From Heterobilharzia americana (lineage: Eukaryota; Platyhelminthes; Trematoda; Strigeidida; Schistosomatidae), in contig OX104127.1 in the NCBI GenBank assembly GCA_944470555.2, positions 91,288,708 through 91,352,707 of the forward strand: a DNA stretch of 64,000 nt, in the 5' to 3' direction. Within the stretch, counting starts at the first letter, position 1. Each line of letters opens with the position of its first letter. Position numbers and translations under genes: made by a program. Below are positions 34,160 through 46,268 of this stretch, one piece after another. The notes beneath the pieces were generated by a model. It was not told the DNA's origin and did no database searches. It saw only the letters and a program-made list of their open reading frames with translations.

Positions 34160-34205
34160 CTCGGTGATGATTGAAGGTGAAATGAAAATTTGGGCTGCGG
34201 CCGAA
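34160..34205 (-). repeat. Truncated second copy of the 33.85 kb SINE
   Basis: gatgattgaaggtgaaatga and a t-t-g-g-c-like tail repeat the start of the 33840 element over about 40 bp in the same orientation. Confidence 0.5.
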
Positions 34206-34989
34206 CAGATTTGTATTTACCCACCTTCCTTTCCCTGTTAAATAATTTCAACCTAAAAATTCCAATAGGTGATAAATTTAAATTCGTCACTTTCATCTCT
34301 TTCATGTATGGTAGTATGAAACTAATTATCAGGCAATTAAATTCAGTTTCATTAAATAAGTATTTGTCCTAAAGGACACGTATTGTTTTGCACACAAAGT
34401 CAGCTTAACTTGAGCACCAAGAAATGCTCTAAATAGCGTAAGACAATAAAACTAAGAGGTTGGAACTGAAGAAATGATATAAGAAAGGTAAACAGAGAAG
34501 TTAGATAGTTTTTCAAGACGTCTTCAGAAAGTCTTCCATCAAACTTTTGTTATTCTTCACCTATAGAAGACAAGAAAACGATAGTACGGACACCATTTGT
34601 TCCTATTTTGAGTTATGCAGGAAATCGTCGTATAGCCTCTCGGTTCCCATCCTGTGAAAGATGATAACCCAACAAAAATACTTTTTACACTATGATGCAA
34701 CACCATGTACTGATCTCCCTTCCTTTTCTTCTAACTATTCCAAAGGGTGAATAGAACGGAAGCCACTTGAATGACGTTCACACCACGCACCCAAGTCACC
34801 ATAGCTTTCTTTTTAAGATGATTTCACTGCATGAGTGACTAACCACGTTATTCACAATTCCTTGGCAAAACACCTCAGAAGTGCTGACAGAGTATTTTCA
34901 TTGGATGAGGGAAATAGCTTAAAGACAGTGGTACGAAGTTAGGCGTGATAGCATGATGCAGTCGTCGAATAATCCTGATTGGCTGATCA

Positions 34990-36260
34990 CTCCAGGTACA
35001 ATGACTGCTGATGCAGGCGGAGGGTACAAAGGGCCATCGAATTTGTTACCCATCAGGGTCTCTCATAAATCTCATGAGATAGTCAGTACAGTGATTTACA
35101 ATAATCTGAATCTTAGTTAGTCAGTCAGTAGTAATAACAACACACTTGAATCAAACTAATTACAGACGAAAAATAATAGACGATAATAACTCCACAATAA
35201 TACTACTTACCAAGTAGTAGGTCTTCTAGAGAACAGTCATATTCCCCTACACAATGTTTATCAAACATGCAGACTTCTTCTTGACGGTGTCAAAAGCAGC
35301 GCAGATTGACGTATGCAGAGTATGACTTCAGCTAAGCGGTTGAAAATCTCACCGGTCACACTTCCGCCAGCGCTTAAGCATCGACCAAAGTACAGTTTCC
35401 AGCTGTTCATCGCCAAGAGTAAGCACAGATATATACTTCTACCAGTTCTGTAAAATCACTTTGTATTTTGATGGTGTGAAGCACATACCATGCTTATAGA
35501 CCATGAGCACTGGCTGACTGAATGCTATTTGAGTAACCTGTATGTTGTCGCGCAGCAAATAATGTCATCCACACATTCAAAGCTGAAAAGTCTTTTATCT
35601 TCTGATAGGACGACACCACCACAACTCACGTCCACCGGAGATTTCTGGAGAATACCACTGATGAAAAGACTGGAAAGGAATGGTGAAATCTAACAGCCAT
35701 ATCTAACCTCACTGCTGGTCTGAAGCAGTGGAGAGAGGTGCTTTTGAATCAAGTTCTCAAGATGTTGATAAAGTTCTGGGTCACGCTCCTCTTTAACAGA
35801 CAATTGAAGAGCACAGTCATGCCCACCACATAGAAAAGCCTAATATTAAGAAGCACGATGATTTTTGACTTGCAATAAATTAGTTTCCGAATATCTTTTG
35901 CAGAGTGAAGACATGATCAATGCATCCGCAACATGTATGAAACCTGATATGCTCCTCATCAACTAGCTTTTTAAACGTTTTTGTCAAGTCTATGACATAT
36001 GATAGCCGCAACATTTTGAAGCAGACTGATGTGCTAGTGATTGTCAGATACTTTACGTAGGCCGTTTTGGAAAATGAAAATCATTATAGTTTCATTTCAC
36101 AACGGTATTAACTTTCCGATTGTTGCATCTCCTCAGAAAAAGTAGTCAGTTCCTTCAATATAATGTTGTCTTTATTCTTAAGGAGAACCAAAGAATTTTC
36201 TAGGCGAAATGTCTTATGGCGCTTTAGTATTTCAAGATTCTACTGAATTCCCACTTTGTT
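34990..36260 (-). mobile_element. RTE-like family B remnant
   Basis: Minus strand shows EEHIRFHTCCGCIDHVFTLQ (35890-35950), NFINILRT, a broken VRQGC area, FECVDDIICCATT (RT YxDD region at 35549-35583, with Cys before V-D-D) and CLSAGGSVTGEIFNRLAE (35310-35370), matching family B. It has stops and shifts throughout. Confidence 0.75.
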
Positions 36261-38289
36261 AGATGAGTTATTGTTGACTGACTCCATAGTAAATAAGACT
36301 GAAATCGAATTTTCTGACGCAGTATAGTCAATAAGAAGTATTTCGTACCTCAAGCATTGTTGAAGATTATTGTTTGGTATGGTATTTTCGACACATATCA
36401 TCTTACTGACAAACTTCTTACCGCCAGTGATTCGGACGAGTTGCGATAGCTCCTGGCTATCAACGGATGCATCTGCCTCCTATAGCTCACACGCGAGCTG
36501 TGAACACCATACTGTTAATTCCTTGCGTTATTATTGCATAATTTTTCGTTTAAGGGATTTACACGCAATATTTTACTCAGTGTTCACCACGGAGAACCAA
36601 CAACTAATAATTTTCAACAAAATCCGTAAATACCCAGTGTATAGCGGTAAGATGATTTCCGATGACACAAGCAGCTTCAATCTCTACTTTCACGGTATCT
36701 GGCAGGAGCATCCAATGCGCTTGTTGCTTTCCAGAGGTTCGACAGCTAGTCTTGAATTTGATTCTGTTAGATATTCGGTTGCTTTAGTGAGTATTAAAAA
36801 CCTGCATACATCTACTTGTTTACGAAGAAGATCACGATGACCGTTAAAACGAAATATTAAGAACATACTAAGAAGTGTTCACAAATTCAACGGGTGCTCA
36901 AGGAGAAGCTCCAGTCCTGAGTAAACTTGAAACATGATAGCTTATCCCATAATGATGAGTTTGAGTTCAGAATTGAGTGACAAAAGCGCAACTTTAGATA
37001 GCGGAGAGGCAGTGGCTGCACAGGAAGTTGGTGTTTTCTGGAAATAGGTTACGGTCTGCACAGAGCTACTATGACAGACTTGTCCCCGTCGGTCAGCGAA
37101 ATAAATTTCTTCAGAACCTAGATCATAAACCTACACACTCAGATCCACTGTCTGTAACCCTGCTATCTGTTGTGTGCAACTGGCAATGGATTATGCGAGA
37201 TCTCATCATTAGCTGCATCTAGGTTGAAATTTGCCGATTTGCAGGTGGAGCTGACGAAAAGACATCGTCTTACTTGCTATTTTTACTCCTACTGACTCTT
37301 GTATCTTAATAAAATAAGACGGTTCCTAGTAGGAATCCAGTTGACTAGTGTGGATCAGGCTTTTGCATTCACTCCATCAAGAATGCATCCCTGTCGCACA
37401 GGGTACATGCGTAAGCCACCAGTCCAAGTACTTTAATAATTTGTGTGGAGGAGTTATCGGAAAGTTCTACGAAACTGTGCATGCTGGTCGCTGACATACA
37501 GCATACACCAGGATTTCTTGTCTAATCGGCTCATTGTCCAATCTACATAAATGTCCAAACAGTGAAAGTAATCAACTTAAGGAGTTTAAAATACTTCACT
37601 ATAGCTGAGTGGCATATGGCACTGAAAGAGGGTTTTGTAGAAGGAACAGTTTGGTAACTCAAATAATATTGACAAATTAAAATTTCAAATAATGATGAGC
37701 AGCTGAGAGAAAACTTGATAAAGATTAAAATGCAAAAGACAAGAACGGATAAATATAGTTTGTGTAGAACTATAGTGACAAAAGTATATTGAAAATATTT
37801 TGGATAGTTCACTCAGTGGTTTAAGGCCTAAGTAAAAAGCGGTACGGCTTTCATTCCAGTGTATTATCATCACGTTATGACCGTAGTGAGATACTACCCA
37901 GAGGTTGAAATTGAAGCAGGTGGTTGTTTTAGGATAGCATTACTGGAAAATGTAAACCAGATTGTGATCTACAACAGTAAGTGCTGCATTCTCATGGTTG
38001 CCTGTGACCAAAGTATGTTAGTACACCATTCATTCTTATCAGATATTGAAGTCTACTTGCGTCAGTGTTCTTCTACTCTCTTAGACGAAACCTTCATATC
38101 TAGTGATATATTGTTAGATTCTGGAAATCTCTTTCCGCCTTATTACTTCTCTGGAAAAACACCACCACATAATGGTAGTGTAATAAGGTCCCACTTACCA
38201 CTTATGCATAGATATTTCACTGAACAAAACGTGCCCGCAAACGCTACTCAGCCTGGCTGACAAAGGGAGAACGGAAAAGTGTCTTCAGT
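36261..38289. other. Unassigned sequence with long open frames
   Basis: Plus-strand frames of 156 residues (36370-36840) and 133 residues (37859-38260) lie here. I recognise no domain in either. They may be parts of the retroelement whose C-terminus may follow at 38290, or chance frames; no splice borders support them as host exons. Confidence 0.4.
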
Positions 38290-38480
38290 TCAATAACAGA
38301 ACACTTCGTGAACCCAGTCCACTTAGCTCCTTTTAAGAGCCCATTCAAAATCCTCTACAGGGTTCAATCAAGACACTCAAAGAGAATGCAGCTAAGGCAT
38401 TTGGATATAGCTGAAGCACTAACCATCCAGAAATTCAAACCAACGTTATTGAGTGCAAAACAGGTACGTCCAACCTTTAT
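38290..38480 (+). mobile_element. Retroelement C-terminal remnant, class uncertain
   Basis: Translation gives FKILYRVQSRHSKRM then HLDIAEALTIQKFKPTL, resembling the C-terminal segment (YRV...R....L..AEA..I...KP.LC.QK) seen in fluke Penelope-type or related reverse-transcriptase proteins. No upstream GIY-YIG was found in frame. Confidence 0.35.
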
Positions 38481-39049
38481 CTTTACCTTGGTCATCATAA
38501 AACCTCTACTGCCATAGATTCATCTTGTATTAGGTAACTATACATGTATTTGCACAGTCCTTCGTTAATTTTCCTTTTCTGTTAAAGATTTAACCTACAT
38601 TACACAGCCAAAACTTTATAATCCCTTGTTTATTTTCCTAGTTTGTCATGGGTATGACAAAAATCCGGTATTACATAATTACCATTTTATTTTCACAACC
38701 CTTGGTCCATTCTCCTACTCTGCCATATATTCATTTTGTATTGCATAGTTACATTTAATTTCATAATTCCTTGTCTATTTTACCATTCTAAACCCAAATG
38801 TGTATGAATTAATTTCCTTCAGCTATTGAATATATTTTGCCCGCTAACCGGAAATAATTCTGGAACATTCTGCCCACTGTAACATATATTCACGAATGTA
38901 CAGCTTAGAAAATGACTTCGTCGAAAAGAAAAATTTTTCTTCGCTGCAACCACGTCTTGTCTTTTCCTATGTACAAAATAATTCTCAAGTGAGTACCCAG
39001 GAAACTCAGCTTATCAGTAAAGTTTTTATGATGAGGGTATATACATATT

Positions 39050-39250
39050 TATATTGTTGAGTACAATGGCTAAGTCATAGGTTAGAAACCAGGTAAGTTC
39101 TGGCAGCCAGGTATTACTACCATTAGCCGTCAGAGAACAGTGCATGAACACATCCGCCAACATACCTAATAAGTGGTGGGATTTAAACCATTAACCTTCA
39201 GATTCATAACTTGATGCCTCACTGAGTGAGTTATGCGATCCATCCAGTTT
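39050..39250 (-). repeat. tRNA-derived SINE, decayed
   Basis: Minus strand has B box GGTTTAAATCC (39189-39179) and an A-box-like TAACTCACTCAGTGAGG (39230-39214). Confidence 0.55.
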
Positions 39251-39869
39251 CAAATTCACTACAACCACTTATTTTTTTTGCAAGCTTTCATGTGCTTGTT
39301 TTCCTACATAGTAACTGCTCACAAACCGCTTCATCTCTGCTTCCCTTATACTTAAAAAATTCAGACGGCTAAATGATGATCAACTCTGAGTTGTGACTTA
39401 GTTAATACTACAGTTGCATTCCTACGGTTAATCATCTTACTATTATCTGCCTAGTTTTTTTTTTATTTGCATCTGTCTCAAAGAACTATACCCTGTTTTC
39501 GTAGTTATCATCAAAATACATGTCATTCATTATTTTGACGTTTTACTTCTCCATGTTTACTTCAGCCGCATTAATATGGCATGAAAGATGAAGCACTAAA
39601 CTATAAGTTCATATGAAAAAGGTATTCATGGGTGAATCATTTGAATGTAACTTTGAATATACAGTACGGTTTACTAGCTTCAAAAATCTTGAAAAAGTGG
39701 CGCATCATGAGCAAATAAATCAGATACCAAGAATGAAGAATCTCGAAAAATTGGACTGCGCTAGTATTGGAGTCAACGGATATCAGTAAATCAGTTTTTC
39801 ACAATTCAGCAGAAATATTTTACTAACATAACTTTACTTATACACAAGTGTAACTTAACAGTAGATTGG

Positions 39870-40590
39870 TCAAAATCTGGTTTTACCAAAGACAAAAGAT
39901 GCCAAACTTCTGGGAATTCTCTGATATTCTCTTTGTGTTTCCTCTCTCCAAAATTTCTACATTGTTGAAAGTGAATTCAAGTCCATAATTATCCACATGC
40001 ATTGAAATGAGTGAGGAAATATCATTATGTTTAATGGCCAACTGGTGTTCATGTAGACAAAGGTGAAGAGGTCGACCAATGTAGTGTTGTCCAATGTATT
40101 GTTGACTACAGTTATTGCAGTTGATTTTGTAAATGATATTCGGTTTGTCTTCATTGGTTGTTGCATCCTTTTGTCTGGACAATATTGTTGCAGGTAACTT
40201 GTTGATTTATGAGCCACACCAATTCCACCAAACGGTCTCAGTAATCTTGTCGTGATTTATCTATGATAGATTCTTTATGTATGTTAGGATGATGCGTTTA
40301 TTGATTTGTGTCGATGACTTTGTAGTTGACAGTGATTGCGATAGGCATCTTCCGCCACAGTTTTGTGGGTAGCCGTTCTTCTTCAGGATGGACATCAAGT
40401 AATGGTCTTGGTTTCTCCGTGAAGTTGTACTGCAGTGTGTCCTCGCTCTTCTCAGTAGAGTGTCGACGCAACTAATTGTGTGTTGCTGAGTTATTGCTAC
40501 TGTATTTGAGGATTTGGTCAGTGTGTGTTGGCTTCCTGTACACTTGGGTTTCTGGCTTTCCGGTATTTGTCAATAATTAAGGACATGAAT
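39870..40590 (-). mobile_element. Penelope-like remnant with GIY-YIG domain
   Basis: Minus strand reads NIIYKINCNNCSQQYIGQ (GIY-YIG-type endonuclease start with the CxxC seen in Penelope elements), then RPLHLCLHEHQLAI. Upstream RKPTHTDQILKYSSNN (40560-40520) matches the RT tail. It has a stop and frame breaks, and differs in sequence from the element at 40934-42973, so it is another subfamily. Confidence 0.75.
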
Positions 40591-40789
40591 TCAATTTATA
40601 GATTTTCTGCATGAAGGATTGCTTAGGTATAGAGTTTTTTGAGTTTTGGAATACATTACAAATTCACTCAGTAAGCTTGAGTGTTATGAACAGTCCACGA
40701 ATACAACACACTTCAATTCTCTGAAAAGTGGAAGAAATAAAGTGGTTCCAATGGTTTTGACCACAGGAGACTTCGCAGCATTACTCGCG

Positions 40790-40933
40790 TCTGGTGAATT
40801 CACCAATGAGCTGTGTTTAGCTCACACGGAGAGTACTAGGCAAGACAGGCAAGTCGACTGATAATGTTGCGAGTATTCATTGACTTAGATGGCTTGAACA
40901 TGTATTATGCATGCCAAAACAACACGTACCTAG
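40790..40933 (+). mobile_element. RTE-like family B fragment cut by a Penelope insertion
   Basis: The plus strand reads LRWLEHVLCMPKQHVP (about 40882-40930), the family B LRWLGHVLRMP motif, and stops where the Penelope inverted repeat begins. I did not find the continuation after 42973. Confidence 0.6.
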
Positions 40934-41058
40934 TTCCATATTAGATTTGTTTATTTATATGTTAATATTTATTTATTTATATGTTTATATTTAGCGCACA
41001 GTGATACAGTATTATTTACTTGATTACGTTTCGAGCATAAATTATTGCTCATAATCAT
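40934..41058. repeat. Penelope inverted terminal repeat, left
   Basis: Inverted match to 42878-42973, with an extra A/T-rich insertion around 40955-40990. Confidence 0.85.
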
Positions 41059-41092
41059 ATCAATGTAATCACACTTCTTTCGATATCTGATT

Positions 41093-42877
41093 TTATAGTC
41101 CTGTCACCTGATCTCTCTTTGTTTTTTGTTTTTTGATTGGTAGTAAAGTTTTCCATATCTCTGGTATAGGTGTTGCGTCATTCCTATTACATGTGTTGGG
41201 TGTGGATTCGATGAACAAAGATTCAGTAATTAATCTCTCTCTCCACCTAGCTATATTAGACTTAAGTACAGTGGTTTTGTCCCATCCTATTGTGTGGTTG
41301 TGTGTTAATGAATGTAATGCAATGGCTGAGTGTTTTTCTAGGTTATTGATCTTATTGGGGTCTGTCGTTCTATGTTTAGCTAAATTCCTATGTTCTGTTA
41401 ATCTAACTGACCCCGACCGGCTAGTTTGACCTATGTATTTGACTTCACAGTCATTACATGGAATTTGGTAGATTATATTATTTTGCTTAATTGGTTCTAT
41501 CGGATCTTTTAGCCGACAAAGCTTACCTCTAAGTGAGTTTGTTGGTTTAAATGCCACCCTAATTCCAACCTTGTTGAGAATCCTACGTATGGTTTCTGAT
41601 GTTCCTTCCTTGTATGGTATCACAATAGAGGTGTTGATTTCCTTTCTACTTATGTTGTCACTATTATTTGTATTTGTATTAGTGTTATTATTTTGCTTCT
41701 TATGTGTCCGTGTGAATTTCTTAATAAAATGATGGGGATAATTATTAATTATTAACGCTTCTTTTATGTGTTTCAATTCCTTATTTAAGTCCTTACAATG
41801 ACTAGTGAGTTTCTCAGCTCTGTTATTTAGACATTTGACTAAACCCGCTTTAACTGACACTGGATGAGATGACTTGAAGTCTAGATACCTGTTAGAATGT
41901 GTTGGTTTTCTGTAGACGGTAGTATCTAAACCACCATCTATCCTTCGTTTTATTCTGCAATCCAACATAGGTAATTCTCCTTGTTCATTTTCTACTTCGT
42001 AAGTGAATTGGATTGCGTTAACTACTGAGTTTATGTGTGTCAAGAAACTGTCGATATGTTCCGATTTCAACACTGTAAATGTGTCATCTACATATCGCCA
42101 CCATATCTTAGGTGTCGGATTATATGTTCGTAAAGCCATATCTTCCCAACTATCCATAAATATATCTGCTACTATAGGGGATATTGGTGATCCCATTGCT
42201 ACTCCTTCTGTTTGTCTATATATCTTTCCCTGAAACTTGAAGACTGTCGAGGTTAAGCATAACTGCACTCCTAACATGATTTCACCAACCGATGCCTTGG
42301 TTCTTTGAGTAAGTTGTGAGTCAGTATCTAGTTGATTTCTGACTGCCTCCAGTGCCATATTGATTGGTATTTTAGTATAAAGACTTGTTACGTCAAAACT
42401 AACCATTTTTTCATCCTCTTCTATGTGCAGGTCATTAAGTTTTTGTTTCAACTCGTAAGAATTTACTAGTCTAGAGTTGGAACGGTCTCTAACAGGACGT
42501 AATACTGATGCTAAATACTTTGATATCTCATATGTTGGTGTGTTCCGGAAGTCAACTATCGGCCTAATGGGATAACCTGCTTTATGAACCTTAATAGTAC
42601 CGTAAATTCTGCTAGGATTATTAGTTTTTGGCATTAAAGTAAACCATTCGGACTTACCTAGAGATGGCTTCAGTCGGCGTATCAGATCTGTTGTAGATTT
42701 CTTAATTTTATTCATGACAGTATCTATAGGTTTCTTAATCTCTTCATATGGCCCTGTTTGGATATGTTCATCCATTTTTTTAAGATAATCCGATTTGTCC
42801 ATAACTACTGTTGAGTTACCTTTGTCAGATTTAGCAATTACTATACTATTATCCTTTCGTAGATTGTTTAAAGCTGA
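41093..42877 (-). CDS. Penelope reverse transcriptase with GIY-YIG endonuclease
   Basis: One uninterrupted frame; the first Met (42802) gives 569 residues, but the frame stays open upstream (NLRKDNSIVIAKSDKG just before it) to the inverted repeat, so the N-terminus is truncated by the terminus. Numbered from that Met: RT motif A SFDVTSLYTKIP (135-146), GSPISP (204-209), catalytic YVDD (237-240), an Asn/Thr-rich linker (about 370-380), and GIY-YIG IIYQIPCNDCEVKYIGQT (443-460) with CxxC. Glu528 (ITESLFIE) could be the metal-binding Glu. Penelope proteins prime reverse transcription at cleaved DNA and favour telomere-like or hairpin sites. It is shorter than typical Penelope proteins at the N-terminus, so activity is unproven. 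Confidence 0.9.
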   Translation of the reverse strand, partial: SALNNLRKDNSIVIAKSDKGNSTVVMDKSDYLKKMDEHIQTGPYEEIKKPIDTVMNKIKKSTTDLIRRLKPSLGKSEWFTLMPKTNNPSRIYGTIKVHKAGYPIRPIVDFRNTPTYEISKYLASVLRPVRDRSNSRLVNSYELKQKLNDLHIEEDEKMVSFDVTSLYTKIPINMALEAVRNQLDTDSQLTQRTKASVGEIMLGVQLCLTSTVFKFQGKIYRQTEGVAMGSPISPIVADIFMDSWEDMALRTYNPTPKIWWRYVDDTFTVLKSEHIDSFLTHINSVVNAIQFTYEVENEQGELPMLDCRIKRRIDGGLDTTVYRKPTHSNRYLDFKSSHPVSVKAGLVKCLNNRAEKLTSHCKDLNKELKHIKEALIINNYPHHFIKKFTRTHKKQNNNTNTNTNNSDNISRKEINTSIVIPYKEGTSETIRRILNKVGIRVAFKPTNSLRGKLCRLKDPIEPIKQNNIIYQIPCNDCEVKYIGQTSRSGSVRLTEHRNLAKHRTTDPNKINNLEKHSAIALHSLTHNHTIGWDKTTVLKSNIARWRERLITESLFIESTPNTCNRNDATPIPEIWKTLLPIKKQKTKRDQVTGL

Positions 42878-42973
42878 ATGATTATGAGCAATAATTTATG
42901 CTCGAAACGTAATCAAGTAAATAATACTGTATCACTGTGCGCTTTATATCAAATAAACAAATCTAATATGGAA
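42878..42973. repeat. Penelope inverted terminal repeat, right
   Basis: Inverted partner of 40934-41058. It lies directly upstream of the truncated RT frame. Confidence 0.85.
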
Positions 42974-43244
42974 TTACATTCTACCACAGTGCCCACAGTA
43001 CCTCGCCTGGTTAACTAGTTTACTAGTTACTAGCCGGTCCTAAGCCCGGGTAAAGAGGGAAGGTTGGGCATAGGGCTAGCAACCCTACCCCGTAAAACAA
43101 ATCTAACCGCTAAACAAACTTCAAAGCACAAACAAAATATAAAAAATGAAAACAAACTTATTCCTCGCTGGAATCGGAGGGGGGGAATTACGCCAGTTGG
43201 TGAAAGCCTTCGGGAAGCCAATTGGCCGATGTGTCTTCTCTCGA

Positions 43245-44080
43245 TGAAAGCGAAAGTAAACGTGGGGACATGGAATGTCCGTACGATGTTTGAACCCAGT
43301 AAGGCAGCCCAGATTGCAAAGGAGATGAGAAGGTATCACATCGAAGTGCTTGGGATCTGCGAAAGCAGATGGAATGGGAGTGGACTCTCCAAACTGTCAA
43401 CTGGAGAATCAATAATCTACTCTGATATTGTCACCCAGACGCCAACCACGAGCACGCTGACTTATGGAGTGGCTATCATGATATCCCTAAGAGCATCGAA
43501 GGCTCTCATGCAGTGGGAACCAATCTCCTCCTCCACGATCAGTATCATGACAGCAAGGTTCAACTCAAAAGGAAGGAAAGCCACAATCATACAATGCTAC
43601 ACTATGCACCTACAAATAATGCAGAGCAAGAGAAAAAGGAGGATTTCTACAGACAACTTCAATCAACACTGGACATGACGCCAGCTGGCGATATCAAAAT
43701 TCTAATGGGCGACATGAATGCCAAACTGGGAGGGGACAACACAGGAAGAGAACTAACCATGGGTCGAGAGGCGCTAGGTGAAATGAATGAGAATGGAGAA
43801 TTGTTTGCAGAATTCTGTGCATTCAACGATTTGGTGATTGGAGGCAGTGTGTTCAGGCACAAAGATATCCACAAGGCGACATGGATTTCACCAGACACCA
43901 GGACACACTAAAAATCAAATCGACTTTATCTCAATCTCAAGAAAATGGAGACGCAGTCTACTTAACACAAGGTCAAGAAGAGGAGCAGATGTAGGTTCAG
44001 ACCACTCACTGTCTAGTGCAAGGAACCTTCCAAATCAAGTTGAAAGCCTTCAAGGAAGCTGGTGATAGATCTCAGTCCAA
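43245..44080 (+). pseudogene. RTE-like family A endonuclease domain, frame-broken
   Basis: Motifs in order: VNVGTWNVRTMF (43256 on), EVLGICESRWNGSG (catalytic Glu region), YGVAIMIS, IQCY, then after a frame break GDIKILMGDMNAKLGG, IGGSVFRHKDIHKATWISPD, and in a third frame NQIDFISI and GADVGSDHSL. This is the exonuclease/endonuclease/phosphatase fold of RTE elements, which nicks target DNA. A 5-base duplication in tgctacactatgcacc (about 43601) and a shift near 43905 destroy the frame. Confidence 0.85.
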
Positions 44081-46268
44081 GTACAACACTAGGAAACTGA
44101 AGGATGAAACTACAAAGGAGATCTTCACGGCAGCCTTCAAGACAAAATGGGAGATATCGAGGAACATCCCTGAAGAAACCTGTGTGGAAGAACACTGGAA
44201 GTCTTTGAAAACTATGTGGAAAGAAACCTGCACAACAGTATTAGGAAGGAAGAAGAAAGAAGACAAGGAATGGATCTCGACGGATACATGGAAGCTGATA
44301 GAGGAGAGGAGGATGGTGAAGCAGAAGATAAACCAGTGCAAGGATGCTCAACGACAAGAGGAACTGAGCACAATGTATAAAACACTGAACAAAGAAGCAA
44401 AGAAGAGTGCACGCAAAGACAAAAGACACTTCTACGAAACACTGGCAAATGAAGCAGAACAGGCTGCAGGTAAGAGAGACCTGACGACATTGTATCAAAT
44501 AACCAGGTTGCTATCAGGGAATAGACCAACACAGATGAAACCAATAAAAGATGAAGGAAATTTAATTACGAAAGAAGAGAAACAGAGGAAACGATGGGCC
44601 GACCACTTCAAGAAGCTCTTGAATCGACCACCACCTGCACTTCGTCCAGAAATACCACCTGCAGCCGCTGAATTACAGGTGAACAAAAATCCCCCAACGA
44701 AAATGGAAGTCCTGAACGCCATAAAGCTACTGAAATGTGGGAAAGCAGCAGGACGAGATGGAATACCGCCAGAAGCACTGAGAACAGATGCAGAGACAAC
44801 AGCGGACATGCTCACACCACACCACTATTGCAGAAGGTGTGGAAGGAAGAGAAGATACCTGAAGATTGGAAGAAGGGTTACCTTGTCAAACTTCCGAAGA
44901 AAGGAGACCTCAGTGCTTGCAAGAACTGGCGCGGAATCACTCTCCTGTCCACCCAAAGCAGGCAAAATATTAAGCCGCATCATCCTGGAGAGGCTTAAGG
45001 ATGCACTGGATTCAAAACTACGACCGGAACAGGCAGGCTGGCTGGATTCAGGAAGTACAAATCATGTGCAGACCAAATTGCAACGCCGCTCTACGCATCA
45101 TCATAGAACAGAGCATAGAATGGCAATCAGCTCTCTACCTCAACTTCATCGACTTTGAGAAGGCTTTTGACAGCGTCGACCGAGAAGTAATTTGGAAACT
45201 GCTTCAATACTACGGAGTACCGCAAACCTTTATCCGCCTCATTCAACAACTATATGAAGATGCCACATGCCAGTCAAGTAATTCACAATGGGAAGCTCAG
45301 TGATGCTTTTGAAGTGAAGACAGGAGTGAAACAAGGTTGCCTACTATCCCCCATGATATTCCTGATTGTGGTGGACTGGATCATGCAGCAAACAGTGGGG
45401 AGCTGTGAGAAGAGGAGGATACGCTGGCTGGACTGCGGAAAAGAACCTAGAAGACTTGGATTTCGCCGATGACTTGTGCCTAATGTCACATAAACTTGAA
45501 GATCTGCAGGTAAAAACTAACAAGTTGATAGAAGAGGCAGCTAAGACGGGACTTCAGGTGAATATAGAGAAGACAGAAGTGATGAAGATACCGCACCACC
45601 ACCATCAACAACAACAACAAACTCCAATCACCGTCAACGGGAGAAACTTAAAGGAAGTAACCTCCTTCACTTATCTAGGAAGCACTGTTTCAACTACAGG
45701 CGGGACGGACGAAGACGTCAAAGTGAGAATCGGAAAAGCAAGACAGGTGTTCATTAGCCTGAAACCAGTGTGGAGATCTTCTGCACTCAGCATGCGGAAC
45801 AAGATCCGGATTTTCAACACCAATCTCAAGTCAGTGCTCCTGTATGGTTGAGAGACTTGGCGCGTCACGAAAGGGATTTCCAATAAACTACAGACATTCA
45901 TCAACAACTGCCTACTCTGGCTCGTTACTGAAGATCAGATGGCCAGAAAAAATAAGCAACAAGGAACTCTGGGAACGAACCAACCAAGAACCTATCACGC
46001 AACAAATATGCAGGAAGAAGTGGAGATGGATTGGCCATGCACTGAGAAGACCGACTGAGGACATCACGCGTCAGGCCAGTTGCTCGAGTGGAATCCCCAT
46101 GGGAAGCGACGAGTTGGACGTCCGAGGGTGACATGGAGGAGATCGTGCGAGGAGGAAATGAGAGCTTGTGGGCTGTCGTGGGACCAGGTTCAAAAGATCT
46201 CAGAGAACAGAGGTCACTGGAGGCGTGCTACTGAAGCCCTATGTTCCACTAGGAACCCAAGGGACTAA
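44050..46268 (+). pseudogene. RTE-like family A reverse transcriptase, frame-broken
   Basis: A 380-residue frame covers the linker and RT entry (KAAGRDGIPPEAL at 44740-44780). After shifts, DWKKGYLVKLPKKGDLS, KILSRIILERL and LRPEQAGW, then FIDFEKAFDSVDREVIWKLL (palm), KTGVKQGCLLSPMIF, LDFADDLCLMSH (catalytic FADD at about 45455-45475), a His/Gln tract, SFTYLGSTVST, LLYG-stop-ETW, and the C-terminal RVTWRRSCEEEMRACGLSW. At least four frame breaks and an in-frame stop at the Cys/Ser of LYGxETW. All core motifs are present, so the copy is fairly recent. Confidence 0.88.

Larger units (their letters stand above)
40934..42973 (-). mobile_element. Penelope-like element with inverted terminal repeats
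   Basis: The element spans 40934-42973. Inverted terminal repeats 40934-41058 and 42878-42973 read from ttccatattagatttg inward to cataatcat; the left repeat has an extra about 27 bp of A/T repeat. Inside, a single long minus-strand frame encodes RT and GIY-YIG. The hairpin in each repeat pairs TGATTA/TAATCA and GAGCA/TGCTC around a short loop, with GAAAC beside it, which resembles a degenerate hammerhead. It is inserted in a family B remnant. Confidence 0.85.

Noticed and set aside
36370..36840. 156-residue open frame as a host gene
   Set aside because: No domain, no signal peptide pattern, no splice borders, and retroelement remnants on both sides; chance frame is as likely.
37859..38260. 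133-residue open frame as a host gene
   Set aside because: No recognisable motif; lies just upstream of a retroelement-like C-terminus.
42003..42233. Plus-strand frame over the Penelope RT
   Set aside because: It is an antisense shadow of the RT frame.
42878..42910. Canonical hammerhead in the 41-43 kb Penelope terminus
   Set aside because: GAAAC and a GAGCA/TGCTC stem are present but CTGANGA is not at the right place; kept only as a hairpin note.
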